From: Nematostella vectensis
Taxonomy: Eukaryota; Cnidaria; Anthozoa; Actiniaria; Edwardsiidae
DNA length: 64,000 nucleotides
Direction: 5' to 3'
NCBI RefSeq assembly: GCF_932526225.1
Contig: NC_064047.1
Span: forward strand, 186,001-250,000
The translations under genes and the position numbers were made by a program. Every line of letters starts with the position of its first letter. Position 1 is the stretch's first letter. Shown piece by piece: positions 22,068 to 36,066 of this stretch. The notes under the pieces were generated by a model. The model made no database searches and had not been told where the DNA came from. It saw only the letters and a list, made by a program, of their open reading frames with translations.

Positions 22068-24067
22068 ATATTCATATTAGAATATTGACAAAATCCGCAA
22101 TATTGTCTACGCTGACAGAGTAAAGCTATATTTTACTTTAAAGGGGCAGCAGCATAGTACTGAGCATGTCTGGAGTCAGTGTTTATTGTAGGCTTTTAAG
22201 TGTCAACAAACAGTTGAACTTTTTAAAAGCTGTCAATACCTTATTAAATAATATGCAATATTATATTGAAAACTATGTTAATGGACAGTTTGTGGTCATT
22301 TTTTTTGTTTTGTTTAAAGTCTCCCACATGTACCAAAAGCTCATAAGTCAGTATTAGAATTTCACTGAAGTTCATTGTGTCAGGGCTCTAGAGCTATTGC
22401 AAATCTCTTAAACATGACACTCCCCCTTTAAAGGAAAGTAACAAAAAAAATCAAAATTGTTGGTGGGGGTCTCTGCTGTGTTTGTTTTCTTTTTAGTTTT
22501 GTTCTATTATTATTATTATTTTCTTTTTTAGAGGGGGAGTGGAATTCAGCTAAAAATAGCCAAGGGTCAATTCAAGCAACTAGTACAAAAGATGTTTTTT
22601 TGCAGTCCTTTATTCAATATATTCAAGGTTATTATGCAATTCTGTTGTTTGACTGCATATATATATTTTTTCTTTCTTTTCATTACAAGTGCTATATGTG
22701 TAAGTGGTGACCATAGCTATGATTACTATTATTTAGAATAATTTTTTACCTACTAACAGAAAACAACTTGACTGCAAAACACTTACTGTAGGGCACTCGA
22801 TATTAGGCATTACTTTCATGTGGATGTAAGGTTGAAATGTCAAAACCTTCATTAACCCGTGAACTACGCTTTAGCGTATTACACTTTGTTGTGATCTGAT
22901 TCTATTGTTCTTTTTTGTGTTTTACTAACTATTACCGTTTAACTATCACACTTTGTTTCACGGGTTAATAAAAACCACTCTAATTACTTACAGTAGTTAT
23001 TTTTTAATATTATCATTTACTTGTATAATTTAGATGAGCAATACATATTTCTTTATGGCTTTGTAGAGCTCATCTCGTTTCTCTTAAATAACAAACTAAA
23101 TGAAGTTTGTTCTTATTTTGGTGCAAAGGAATCTACAGTAGTATTCTAATCAGATAATTGTTTTTCTTTTAACACTCACCTGTTATTTCAACAGCCTTAC
23201 TTGAGTTTGCTTGTCTCAGAAAAAGACCTTGCTTAATAAACAAATACATGTTACAAACTTATTTAATAATAGGTTACAACTGCAATATTGTATAAAGAGA
23301 GTCCCCCTCCCTTCCCCCTGATATTGTTGACATTATGCTCAATAAACTGTTACCTCTCCCCTCTCCACCAGTTAAGCATTCTATGTATGCTTCCGTGTAC
23401 AAAATGCGCCCCTTCAAATAGAACATTAAAGTGCACATACTTGTTTACTTCCTCAAACTCTTTGCTTTGTGTTTTTTGTTAACTTCCTAGGAACAAATTG
23501 AATACATATAATCAATAAATCCAGCAAGCTTATTTTGCAAACTCACTTTTTTTATTATTTTTGCGCAAAACCAATCAGGATTAGTGTGGTCAAGCACAAA
23601 GAAAGAAAACGAATAAAAAAAAAGCCCATTGGCCTGGGATCGAACCCGGTCTGAAGAACAAAACGGAAACCATACATACGGATTACCCAATCGGTATGGC
23701 AGCACAAGGCTTTTACGGAAGGCTGTAAAGAACCCGAAGGCCCCAAACACCGATATTTCCGAGCGAATATGCTGTACAACACTCTTGCAAGGTTATCCCA
23801 ACCCGCGCATTAATGGGGAGGACAATAACCAGGATCCCAGGCCTGTAATACGGTTACGCCACGCACAGCTCGCCGAGATTGTGGATGACAAAAAATAGAG
23901 GTCTATTTGGGCGTCTTGGGTCCCTTGGGGACTCGCCATGCGCACGGGCGCATCTCTTTTATTGTGTACATGACATCAAATTAGCGAAGAAAAAAGACGC
24001 TGTTTTGGTATCATGTGAAAAGCATAAAATAAATAGAAATAAAGACATAAGTGGGGAGAATATTGAC
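22068..24067 (+). repeat. Unit 12, family A (A2), pentamer copy 1
   Basis: The 2,000-bp unit has A2 signs plus GCTGACAGAG, TACTGAGCATG and GGGGGAGTGG. It matches unit 17 at +9,998 bp with no difference noticed. Confidence 0.93.
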
Positions 24068-26068
24068 ATATTCATATTAGAATATTGACAAAATCCGCAA
24101 TATTGTCTACGCTGACAGAGTAAAGCTATATTTTACTTTAAAGGGGCAGCAGCATAGTACTGAGCATGTCTGGAGTCAGTGTTTATTGTAGGCTTTTAAG
24201 TGTCAACAAACAGTTGAACTTTTTAAAAGCTGTCAATACCTTATTAAATAATATGCAATATTATATTGAAAACTATGTTAATGGACAGTTTGTGGTCATT
24301 TTTTTTGTTTTGTTTAAAGTCTCCCACATGTACCAAAAGCTCATAAGTCAGTATTAGAATTTCACTGAAGTTCATTGTGTCAGGGCTCTAGAGCTATTGC
24401 AAATCTCTTAAACATGACACTCCCCCTTTAAAGGAAAGTAACAAAAAAAATCAAAATTGTTGGTGGGGGTCTCTGCTGTGTTTGTTTTCTTTTTAGTTTT
24501 GTTCTATTATTATTATTATTTTCTTTTTTAGAGGGGGAGTGGAATTCAGCTAAAAATAGCCAAGGGTCAATTCAAGCAACTAGTACAAAAGATGTTTTTT
24601 TGCAGTCCTTTATTCAATATATTCAAGGTTATTATGCAATTCTGTTGTTTGACTGCATATATATATTTTTTCTTTCTTTTCATTACAAGTGCTATATGTG
24701 TAAGTGGTGACCATAGCTATGATTACTATTATTTAGAATAATTTTTTACCTACTAACAGAAAACAACTTGACTGCAAAACACTTACTGTAGGGCACTCGA
24801 TATTAGGCATTACTTTCATGTGGATGTAAGGTTGAAATGTCAAAACCTTCATTAACCCGTGAACTACGCTTTAGCGTATCACACTTTGTTGTGATCTGAT
24901 TCTATTGTTCTTTTTTGTGTTTTACTAACTATTACCGTTTAACTATCACACTTTGTTTCACGGGTTAATGAAAACCACTCTAATTACTTACAGTAGTTCT
25001 TTTTTAATATAATCATTTACTTGTATAATTTAGATGAGCAATACATATTTCTTTATGGCTTTGTAGAGCTCATCTCGTTTCTCTTAAATAACAAACTAAA
25101 TGAAGTTTGGTTCTTATTTTGGTGCAAAGGAATCTACAGTAGTTTTTTAATCAGATAATTGTTTTTCTTTTAACACTCACCTGTTATTTCAACAGCCTTA
25201 CTTGAGTTTGCTTGTCTCAGAAAAAGACCTTGCTTAATAAACAAAGACATGTTACAAATTTATTTAATAATAGGTTACAACTGCAATATTGTATAAAGAG
25301 AGTCCCCCTCCCTTCCCCCTGATATTGTTGACATTATGCTCAATAAACTGTTACCTCTCCCCTCTCCACCAGTTAAGCATTCTATGTATGCTTCCCTGTA
25401 CAAAATGCGCCCCTTCAAATAGAACATTAAAGTGCACATACTTGTTTACTTCCTCAAACTCTTTGCTTTGTGTTTTTTGTTAACTTCCTAGGAACAAATT
25501 GAATACATATAATCAATAAATCCAGGTAGCTTATTTTGCAAACTCACTTTTTTTTATTATTTTTGCGCAAAACCAATCAGGATTAGTGTGGTCAAGCACA
25601 AAGAAAGAAAACGAATAAAAAAAAGCCCATTGGCCTGGGATCGAACCCGGTCTGAAGAACAAAACGGAAACCATACATACGGATTACCCAATCGGTATGG
25701 CAGCACAAGGCTTTTACGAAAGGCTGTAAAGAACCCGAAGGCCCCAAGCACCGATATTTCCGAGCGAATATGCTGTACAACACTCTTGCAAGGTTATCCC
25801 AACCCGCGCATTAATGGGGAGGACAATAACCAGGATCCCAGGCCTGTAATACGGTTACGCCACGCACAGCTCGCCGAGATTGTGGATGACAAAAAATAGA
25901 GGTCTATTTGGGCGTCTTGGGTCCCTTGGGGACTCGCCATGCGCACGGGCGCATCTCTTTTATTGTGTACATGACATCAAATTAGCGAAGAAAAAAGACG
26001 CTGTTTTGGTATCATGTGAAAAGCATAAAATAAATAGAAATAAAGACATAAGTGGGGAGAATATTGAC
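24068..26068 (+). repeat. Unit 13, A2-to-A1 recombinant, pentamer copy 1
   Basis: The first part (GACAGAG, GAGCATG, GTAAC before the A-run, GGGGGAGTGG) is A2 like unit 12. From GCGTATCACAC near 24874 onward it is A1 (ATAATCATTT, GTTTGGTTC). The switch lies between about 24545 and 24878. It matches unit 18 at +9,998 bp except at 24721 (G versus A) and 25147 (T versus C). Confidence 0.92.
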
Positions 26069-28067
26069 ATATTCATATTAGAATATTGACAAAATCCGCA
26101 ATATTGTCTACGCTGACTAAGTAAAGCTATATTTTACTTTAAAGGGGCAGCAGCATAGTACTGCGCATGTCTGGAGTCAGTGTTTATTGTAGGCTTTTAA
26201 GTGTCTACAAACAGTTGAACTTTTTAAAAGCTGTCAATAACTTATTAAATAATATGCAATATTATATTGAAAACTATGTTAATGGACAGTTTGTGGTCAT
26301 TATTTTTTTGGTTTAAAGTCCCCCACATGTATCAAAAGCTCATAAGTCAGTATTAGAATTTCAATGAAGTTCATTGTGTCAGGGCTCTAGAGCTATTGCA
26401 AATCTCTTAACCATGACACTCCCCTTTTCAAGGAAAGTAAAAAAAAAATCAAAATTGTTGGTGGGGGTCTCTGCTGTGTTTGTTTTCTTTTTAGTTTTGT
26501 TCTATTATTATTATTATTTTCTTTTTTAGAGGGGGAGGGGAATTCAGCTAAAAATAGCCAAGGGTCAATTCAAGCAACTAGTACAAAAGATGTTTTTTTG
26601 CAGTCCTTTATTCAATATATTCAAGGTTATTATGCAATTCTGTTGTTTGACTGCATATATATATATTTTTTCTTTCTTTTCATTACAAGTGCTATATGTG
26701 TAAGTGGTGACCATAGCTATGATTACTATTATTTAGAATAATTTTTTACCTACTAACAGAAAACAACTTGACTGCAAAACACTTACTGTAGGGCACTCGA
26801 TATTAGGCATTACTTTTATGTGGATGTAAGGTTGAAATGTCAAAACCTTCATTAACCCGTGAACTACGCTTTAGCGTATCACACTTTGTTGTGATCTGAT
26901 TCTATTGTTCTTTTTTGTGTTTTACTAACTATTACCGTTTAACTATCACACTTTGTTTCACGGGTTAATGAAAACCACTCTAATTACTTACAGTAGTTCT
27001 TTTTTAATATTATCATTTACTTGTATAATTTAGATGAGCAATACATATTTCTTTATGGCTTTGTAGAGCTCATCTCGTTTCTCATAAATAACAAACTAAA
27101 TGAAGTTTGGTTCTTATTTTGGTGCAAAGGAATCTACAGTAGTTTTCTAATCAGATAATTGTTTTTCTTTTAACACTCACCTGTTATTTCAACAGCCTTA
27201 CTTGAGTTTGCTTGTCTCAGAAAAAGACCTTGCTTAATAAACAAAGACATGTTACAAACTTATTTAATAATAGGTTACAACTGCAATATTGTATAAAGAG
27301 AGTCCCCCTCCCTTCCCCCTGATATTGTTGACATTATGCTCAATAAACTGTTACCTCTCCCCTCTCCACCAGTTAAGCATTCTATGTATGCTTCCCTGTA
27401 CAAAATGCGCCCCTTCAAATAGAACATTAAAGTGCACATACTTGTTTACTTCCTCAAACTCTTTGCTTTGTGTTTTTTGTTAACTTCCTAGGAACAAATT
27501 GAATACATATAATCAATAAATCCAGGTAGCTTATTTTGCAAACTCACTTTTTTTTATTATATTTGCGCAAAACCAATCAGGATTAGTGTGGTCAAGCACA
27601 AAGAAAGAAAACGAATAAAAAAAAGCCCATTGGCCTGGGATCGAACCCGGTCTGAAGAACAAAACGGAAACCATACATACGGATTACCCAATCGGTATGG
27701 CAGCACAAGGCTTTTACGAAAGACTGTAAAGAACCCGAAGGCCCCAAGCACCGATATTTCCGAGCGAATATGCTGTACAACACTCTTGCAAGGTTATCCA
27801 AACCCGCGCATTAAGGGGAGGACAATAACCAGGATCCCAGGCCTGTAATACGGTTACGCCACGCACAGCTCGCCGAGATTGTGGATGACAAAAAATAGAG
27901 GTCTATTTGGGCGTCTTGGGTCCCTTGGGGACTCGCCATGCGCACGGGCGCATCTCTTTTATTGTGTACATGACATCAAATTAGCGAAGAAAAAAGACGC
28001 TGTTTTGGTATCATGTGAAAAGCATAAAATAAATAGAAATAAAGACGTAAGTGGGGAGAATATTGAC
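26069..28067 (+). repeat. Unit 14, family A (A3), last unit of pentamer copy 1
   Basis: The 1,999-bp A3 unit has a core variant with GTTATCCAAACC and a one-base deletion in ATTAAGGGG (about 27795-27815), shared with units 19 and 20. It matches unit 19 at +9,998 bp except G versus A at 28047. Confidence 0.93.
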
Positions 28068-30068
28068 ATATTCATATTAGAATATTGACAAAATCCGCAA
28101 TATTGTCTACGCTGACTAAGTAAAGCTATATTTTACTTTAAAGGGGCAGCAGCATAGTACTGCGCATGTCTGGAGTCAGTGTTTATTGTAGGCTTTTAAG
28201 TGTCAACAAACAGTTGAACTTTTTAAAAGCTGTCAATACCTTATTAAATAATATGCAATATTATATTGAAAACTATGTTAATGGACAGTTTGTGGTCATT
28301 TTTTTTGTTTTGTTTAAAGTCTCCCACATGTACCAAAAGCTCATAAGTCAGTATTAGAATTTCACTGAAGTTCATTGTGTCAGGGCTCTAGAGCTATTGC
28401 AAATCTCTTAAACATGACACTTTCCCTTTAAAGGAAAGTAAAAAAAAATCAAAATTGTTGGTGGGGGTCTCTGCTGTGTTTGTTTTCTTTTTAGTTTTGT
28501 TCTATTATTATTATTATTTTCTTTTTTAGAGGGGGAGGGGAATTCAGCTAAAAATAGCCAAGGGTCAATTCAAGCAACTAGTACAAAAGATGTTTTTTTG
28601 CAGTCCTTTATTCAATATATTCAAGGTTATTATGCAATTCTGTTGTTTGACTGCATATATATATATTTTTTCTTTCTTTTCATTACAAGTGCTATATGTG
28701 TAAGTGGTGACCATAGCTATGATTACTATTATTTAGAATAATTTTTTACCTACTAACAGAAAACAACTTGACTGCAAAACACTTACTGTAGGGCACTCGA
28801 TATTAGGCATTACTTTCATGTGGATGTAAGGTTGAAATGTCAAAACCTTCATTAACCCGTGAACTACGCTTTAGCGTATCACACTTTGTTGTGATCTGAT
28901 TCTATTGTTCTTTTTTGTGTTTTACTAACTATTACCGTTTAACTATCACACTTTGTTTCACGGGTTAATGAAAACCACTCTAATTACTTACAGTAGTTCT
29001 TTTTTAATATAATCATTTACTTGTATAATTTAGATGAGCAATACATATTTCTTTATGGCTTTGTAGAGCTCATCTCGTTTCTCATAAATAACAAACTAAA
29101 TGAAGTTTGGTTCTTATTTTGGTGCAAAGGAATCTACAGTAGTTTTCTAATCAGATAATTGTTTTTCTTTTAACACTCACCTGTTATTTCAACAGCCTTA
29201 CTTGAGTTTGCTTGTCTCAGAAAAAGACCTTGCTTAATAAACAAAGACATGTTACAAACTTATTTAATAATAGGTTACAACTGCAATATTGTATAAAGAG
29301 AGTCCCCCTCCCTTCCCCCTGATATTGTTGACATTATGCTCAATAAACTGTTACCTCTCCCCTCTCCACCAGTTAAGCATTCTATGTATGCTTCCCTGTA
29401 CAAAATGCGCCCCTTCAAATAGAACATTAAAGTGCACATACTTGTTTACTTCCTCAAACTCTTTGCTTTGTGTTTTTTGTTAACTTCCTAGGAACAAATT
29501 GAATACATATAATCAATAAATCCAGGTAGCTTATTTTGCAAACTCACTTTTTTTTATTATTTTTGCGCAAAACCAATCAGGATTAGTGTGGTCAAGCACA
29601 AAGAAAGAAAACGAATAAAAAAAAGCCCATTGGCCTGGGATCGAACCCGGTCTGAAGAACAAAACGGAAACCATACATACGGATTACCCAATCGGTATGG
29701 CAGCACAAGGCTATTACGGAAGGCTGTAAAGAACCCGAAGGCCCCAAGCACCGATATTTCCGAGCGAATATGCTGTACAACACTCTTGCAAGGTTATCCC
29801 AACCCGCGCATTAATGGGGAGGACAATAACCAGGATCCCAGGGCTGTAATACGGTTACGCCACGCACAGCTCGCCGAGATTGTGGATGACAAAAAATAGA
29901 GGTCTAATTGGGCGTCTTGGGTCCCTTGAGGACTCGCCATGCGCACGGGCGCATCTCTTTTATTGTGTACATGACATCAAATTAGCGAAGAAAAAAGACG
30001 CTGTTTTGGTATCATGTGAAAAGCATAAAATAAATAGAAATAAAGACATAAGTGGGGAGAATATTGAC
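28068..30068 (+). repeat. Unit 15, family A (A1), first unit of pentamer copy 2
   Basis: The 2,001-bp unit is the partner of unit 10, with the same length and the same core variants. Confidence 0.93.
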
Positions 30069-32065
30069 ATATTCATATTAGAATATTGACAAAATCCGCA
30101 ATATTGTCTACGCTGACTAAGTAAAGCTATATTTTACTTTAAAGGGGCAGCAGCATAGTACTGCGCATGTCTGGAGTCAGTGTTTATTGTAGGCTTTTAA
30201 GTGTCTACAAACAGTTGAACTTTTTAAAAACTGTCAATAACTTATTAAATAATATGCAATATTATATTGAAAACTATGTTAATGGACAGTTTGTGGTCAT
30301 TTTTTTTTTGTTTAAAGTCCCCCACATGTATCAAAAGCTCATAAGTCAGTATTAGAATTTCAATGAAGTTCATTGTGTCAGAGCTCTAGAGCTATTGCAA
30401 ATCTCTTAACCATGACACTCCCCTTTTCAAGGAAAGTAAAAAAAAAATCAAAATTGTTGGTGGGGGTCTCTGCTGTGTTTGTTTTCTTTTTAGTTTTGTT
30501 CTATTATTATTATTATTTTCTTTTTTAGAGGGGGAGGGGAATTCAGCTAAAAATAGCCAAGGGTCAATTCAAGCAACTAGTACAAAAGATGTTTTTTTGC
30601 AGTCCTTTATTCAATATATTCAAGGTTATTATGCAATTCTGTTGTTTGACTGCATATATATACTTTTTCTTTCTTTTCATTACAAGTGCTATATGTGTAA
30701 GTGGTGACCATAGCTATGATTACTATTATTTAGAATAATTTTTTACCTACTAACAGAAAACAACTTGACTGCAAAACACTTACTGTAGGGCACTCGATAT
30801 TAGGCATTACTTTCATGTGGATGTAAGGTTGAAATGTCAAAACCTTCATTAACCCGTGAACTACGCTTTAGCGTATCACACTTTGTTGTGATCTGATTCT
30901 ATTGTTCTTTTTTGTGTTTTACTAACTATTACCGTTTAACTATCACACTTTGTTTCACGGGTTAATGAAAACCACTCTAATTACTTACAGTAGTTCTTTT
31001 TTAATATTATCATTTACTTGTATAATTTAGATGAGCAATACATATTTCTTTATGGCTTTGTAGAGCTCATCTCGTTTCTCATAAATAACAAACTAAATGA
31101 AGTTTGGTTCTTATTTTGGTGCAAAGGAATCTACAGTAGTTTTCTAATCAGATAATTGTTTTTCTTTTAACACTCACCTGTTATTTCAACAGCCTTACTT
31201 GAGTTTGCTTGTCTCAGAAAAAGACCTTGCTTAATAAACAAAGACATGTTACAAACTTATTTAATAATAGGTTACAACTGCAATATTGTATAAAGAGAGT
31301 CCCCCTCCCTTCCCCCTGATATTGTTGACATTATGCTCAATAAACTGTTACCTCTCCCCTCTCCACCAGTTAAGCATTCTATGTATGCTTCCCTGTACAA
31401 AATGCGCCCCTTCAAATAGAACATTAAAGTGCACATACTTGTTTACTTCCTCAAACTCTTTGCTTTGTGTTTTTTGTTAACTTCCTAGGAACAAATTGAA
31501 TACATATAATCAATAAATCCAGGTAGCTTATTTTGCAAACTCACTTTTTTTTATTATTTTTGCGCAAAACCAATCAGGATTAGTGTGGTCAAGCACAAAG
31601 AAAGAAAACGAATAAAAAAAAGCCCATTGGCCTGGGATCGAACCCGGTCTGAAGAACAAAACGGAAACCATACATACGGATTACCCAATCGGTATGGCAG
31701 CACAAGGCTTTTACGAAAGACTGTAAAGAACCCGAAGGCCCCAAGCACCGATATTTCCGAGCGAATATGCTGTACAACACTCTTGCAAGGTTATCCCAAC
31801 CCGCGCATTAATGGGGAGGACAATAACCAGGATCCCAGGCCTGTAATACGGTTACGCCACGCACAGCTCGCCGAGATTGTGGATGACAAAAAATAGAGGT
31901 CTATTTGGGCGTCTTGGGTCCCTTGGGGACTCGCCATGCGCACGGGCGCATCTCTTTTATTGTGTACATGACATCAAATTAGCGAAGAAAAAAGACGCTG
32001 TTTTGGTATCATGTGAAAAGCATAAAATAAATAGAAATAAAGACATAAGTGGGGAGAATATTGAC
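30069..32065 (+). repeat. Unit 16, family A (A3), pentamer copy 2
   Basis: The 1,997-bp unit is the partner of unit 11. It shares the private AAAAACTGTCAATAAC motif and the loss of the right TTAA in the first segment. Confidence 0.93.
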
Positions 32066-34065
32066 ATATTCATATTAGAATATTGACAAAATCCGCAATA
32101 TTGTCTACGCTGACAGAGTAAAGCTATATTTTACTTTAAAGGGGCAGCAGCATAGTACTGAGCATGTCTGGAGTCAGTGTTTATTGTAGGCTTTTAAGTG
32201 TCAACAAACAGTTGAACTTTTTAAAAGCTGTCAATACCTTATTAAATAATATGCAATATTATATTGAAAACTATGTTAATGGACAGTTTGTGGTCATTTT
32301 TTTTGTTTTGTTTAAAGTCTCCCACATGTACCAAAAGCTCATAAGTCAGTATTAGAATTTCACTGAAGTTCATTGTGTCAGGGCTCTAGAGCTATTGCAA
32401 ATCTCTTAAACATGACACTCCCCCTTTAAAGGAAAGTAACAAAAAAAATCAAAATTGTTGGTGGGGGTCTCTGCTGTGTTTGTTTTCTTTTTAGTTTTGT
32501 TCTATTATTATTATTATTTTCTTTTTTAGAGGGGGAGTGGAATTCAGCTAAAAATAGCCAAGGGTCAATTCAAGCAACTAGTACAAAAGATGTTTTTTTG
32601 CAGTCCTTTATTCAATATATTCAAGGTTATTATGCAATTCTGTTGTTTGACTGCATATATATATTTTTTCTTTCTTTTCATTACAAGTGCTATATGTGTA
32701 AGTGGTGACCATAGCTATGATTACTATTATTTAGAATAATTTTTTACCTACTAACAGAAAACAACTTGACTGCAAAACACTTACTGTAGGGCACTCGATA
32801 TTAGGCATTACTTTCATGTGGATGTAAGGTTGAAATGTCAAAACCTTCATTAACCCGTGAACTACGCTTTAGCGTATTACACTTTGTTGTGATCTGATTC
32901 TATTGTTCTTTTTTGTGTTTTACTAACTATTACCGTTTAACTATCACACTTTGTTTCACGGGTTAATAAAAACCACTCTAATTACTTACAGTAGTTATTT
33001 TTTAATATTATCATTTACTTGTATAATTTAGATGAGCAATACATATTTCTTTATGGCTTTGTAGAGCTCATCTCGTTTCTCTTAAATAACAAACTAAATG
33101 AAGTTTGTTCTTATTTTGGTGCAAAGGAATCTACAGTAGTATTCTAATCAGATAATTGTTTTTCTTTTAACACTCACCTGTTATTTCAACAGCCTTACTT
33201 GAGTTTGCTTGTCTCAGAAAAAGACCTTGCTTAATAAACAAATACATGTTACAAACTTATTTAATAATAGGTTACAACTGCAATATTGTATAAAGAGAGT
33301 CCCCCTCCCTTCCCCCTGATATTGTTGACATTATGCTCAATAAACTGTTACCTCTCCCCTCTCCACCAGTTAAGCATTCTATGTATGCTTCCGTGTACAA
33401 AATGCGCCCCTTCAAATAGAACATTAAAGTGCACATACTTGTTTACTTCCTCAAACTCTTTGCTTTGTGTTTTTTGTTAACTTCCTAGGAACAAATTGAA
33501 TACATATAATCAATAAATCCAGCAAGCTTATTTTGCAAACTCACTTTTTTTATTATTTTTGCGCAAAACCAATCAGGATTAGTGTGGTCAAGCACAAAGA
33601 AAGAAAACGAATAAAAAAAAAGCCCATTGGCCTGGGATCGAACCCGGTCTGAAGAACAAAACGGAAACCATACATACGGATTACCCAATCGGTATGGCAG
33701 CACAAGGCTTTTACGGAAGGCTGTAAAGAACCCGAAGGCCCCAAACACCGATATTTCCGAGCGAATATGCTGTACAACACTCTTGCAAGGTTATCCCAAC
33801 CCGCGCATTAATGGGGAGGACAATAACCAGGATCCCAGGCCTGTAATACGGTTACGCCACGCACAGCTCGCCGAGATTGTGGATGACAAAAAATAGAGGT
33901 CTATTTGGGCGTCTTGGGTCCCTTGGGGACTCGCCATGCGCACGGGCGCATCTCTTTTATTGTGTACATGACATCAAATTAGCGAAGAAAAAAGACGCTG
34001 TTTTGGTATCATGTGAAAAGCATAAAATAAATAGAAATAAAGACATAAGTGGGGAGAATATTGAC
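32066..34065 (+). repeat. Unit 17, family A (A2), pentamer copy 2
   Basis: The 2,000-bp unit is the partner of unit 12. It carries the same CCCCAAACACCG variant in the core (near 33741). Confidence 0.93.
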
Positions 34066-36066
34066 ATATTCATATTAGAATATTGACAAAATCCGCAATA
34101 TTGTCTACGCTGACAGAGTAAAGCTATATTTTACTTTAAAGGGGCAGCAGCATAGTACTGAGCATGTCTGGAGTCAGTGTTTATTGTAGGCTTTTAAGTG
34201 TCAACAAACAGTTGAACTTTTTAAAAGCTGTCAATACCTTATTAAATAATATGCAATATTATATTGAAAACTATGTTAATGGACAGTTTGTGGTCATTTT
34301 TTTTGTTTTGTTTAAAGTCTCCCACATGTACCAAAAGCTCATAAGTCAGTATTAGAATTTCACTGAAGTTCATTGTGTCAGGGCTCTAGAGCTATTGCAA
34401 ATCTCTTAAACATGACACTCCCCCTTTAAAGGAAAGTAACAAAAAAAATCAAAATTGTTGGTGGGGGTCTCTGCTGTGTTTGTTTTCTTTTTAGTTTTGT
34501 TCTATTATTATTATTATTTTCTTTTTTAGAGGGGGAGTGGAATTCAGCTAAAAATAGCCAAGGGTCAATTCAAGCAACTAGTACAAAAGATGTTTTTTTG
34601 CAGTCCTTTATTCAATATATTCAAGGTTATTATGCAATTCTGTTGTTTGACTGCATATATATATTTTTTCTTTCTTTTCATTACAAGTGCTATATGTGTA
34701 AGTGGTGACCATAGCTATAATTACTATTATTTAGAATAATTTTTTACCTACTAACAGAAAACAACTTGACTGCAAAACACTTACTGTAGGGCACTCGATA
34801 TTAGGCATTACTTTCATGTGGATGTAAGGTTGAAATGTCAAAACCTTCATTAACCCGTGAACTACGCTTTAGCGTATCACACTTTGTTGTGATCTGATTC
34901 TATTGTTCTTTTTTGTGTTTTACTAACTATTACCGTTTAACTATCACACTTTGTTTCACGGGTTAATGAAAACCACTCTAATTACTTACAGTAGTTCTTT
35001 TTTAATATAATCATTTACTTGTATAATTTAGATGAGCAATACATATTTCTTTATGGCTTTGTAGAGCTCATCTCGTTTCTCTTAAATAACAAACTAAATG
35101 AAGTTTGGTTCTTATTTTGGTGCAAAGGAATCTACAGTAGTTTTCTAATCAGATAATTGTTTTTCTTTTAACACTCACCTGTTATTTCAACAGCCTTACT
35201 TGAGTTTGCTTGTCTCAGAAAAAGACCTTGCTTAATAAACAAAGACATGTTACAAATTTATTTAATAATAGGTTACAACTGCAATATTGTATAAAGAGAG
35301 TCCCCCTCCCTTCCCCCTGATATTGTTGACATTATGCTCAATAAACTGTTACCTCTCCCCTCTCCACCAGTTAAGCATTCTATGTATGCTTCCCTGTACA
35401 AAATGCGCCCCTTCAAATAGAACATTAAAGTGCACATACTTGTTTACTTCCTCAAACTCTTTGCTTTGTGTTTTTTGTTAACTTCCTAGGAACAAATTGA
35501 ATACATATAATCAATAAATCCAGGTAGCTTATTTTGCAAACTCACTTTTTTTTATTATTTTTGCGCAAAACCAATCAGGATTAGTGTGGTCAAGCACAAA
35601 GAAAGAAAACGAATAAAAAAAAGCCCATTGGCCTGGGATCGAACCCGGTCTGAAGAACAAAACGGAAACCATACATACGGATTACCCAATCGGTATGGCA
35701 GCACAAGGCTTTTACGAAAGGCTGTAAAGAACCCGAAGGCCCCAAGCACCGATATTTCCGAGCGAATATGCTGTACAACACTCTTGCAAGGTTATCCCAA
35801 CCCGCGCATTAATGGGGAGGACAATAACCAGGATCCCAGGCCTGTAATACGGTTACGCCACGCACAGCTCGCCGAGATTGTGGATGACAAAAAATAGAGG
35901 TCTATTTGGGCGTCTTGGGTCCCTTGGGGACTCGCCATGCGCACGGGCGCATCTCTTTTATTGTGTACATGACATCAAATTAGCGAAGAAAAAAGACGCT
36001 GTTTTGGTATCATGTGAAAAGCATAAAATAAATAGAAATAAAGACATAAGTGGGGAGAATATTGAC
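34066..36066 (+). repeat. Unit 18, A2-to-A1 recombinant, pentamer copy 2
   Basis: The 2,001-bp unit is the partner of unit 13 with the same internal switch, so the recombination came before the pentamer duplication. A at 34719 is private. Confidence 0.92.

Larger units (their letters stand above)
18070..28067 (+). repeat. Higher-order pentamer, copy 1 (units 10-14)
   Basis: Five successive units with lengths 2001, 1997, 2000, 2001 and 1999 and types A1, A3, A2, A2/A1 recombinant, A3. The next five units repeat exactly these lengths and types. This is the first copy of a 9,998-bp higher-order duplication. Confidence 0.95.
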
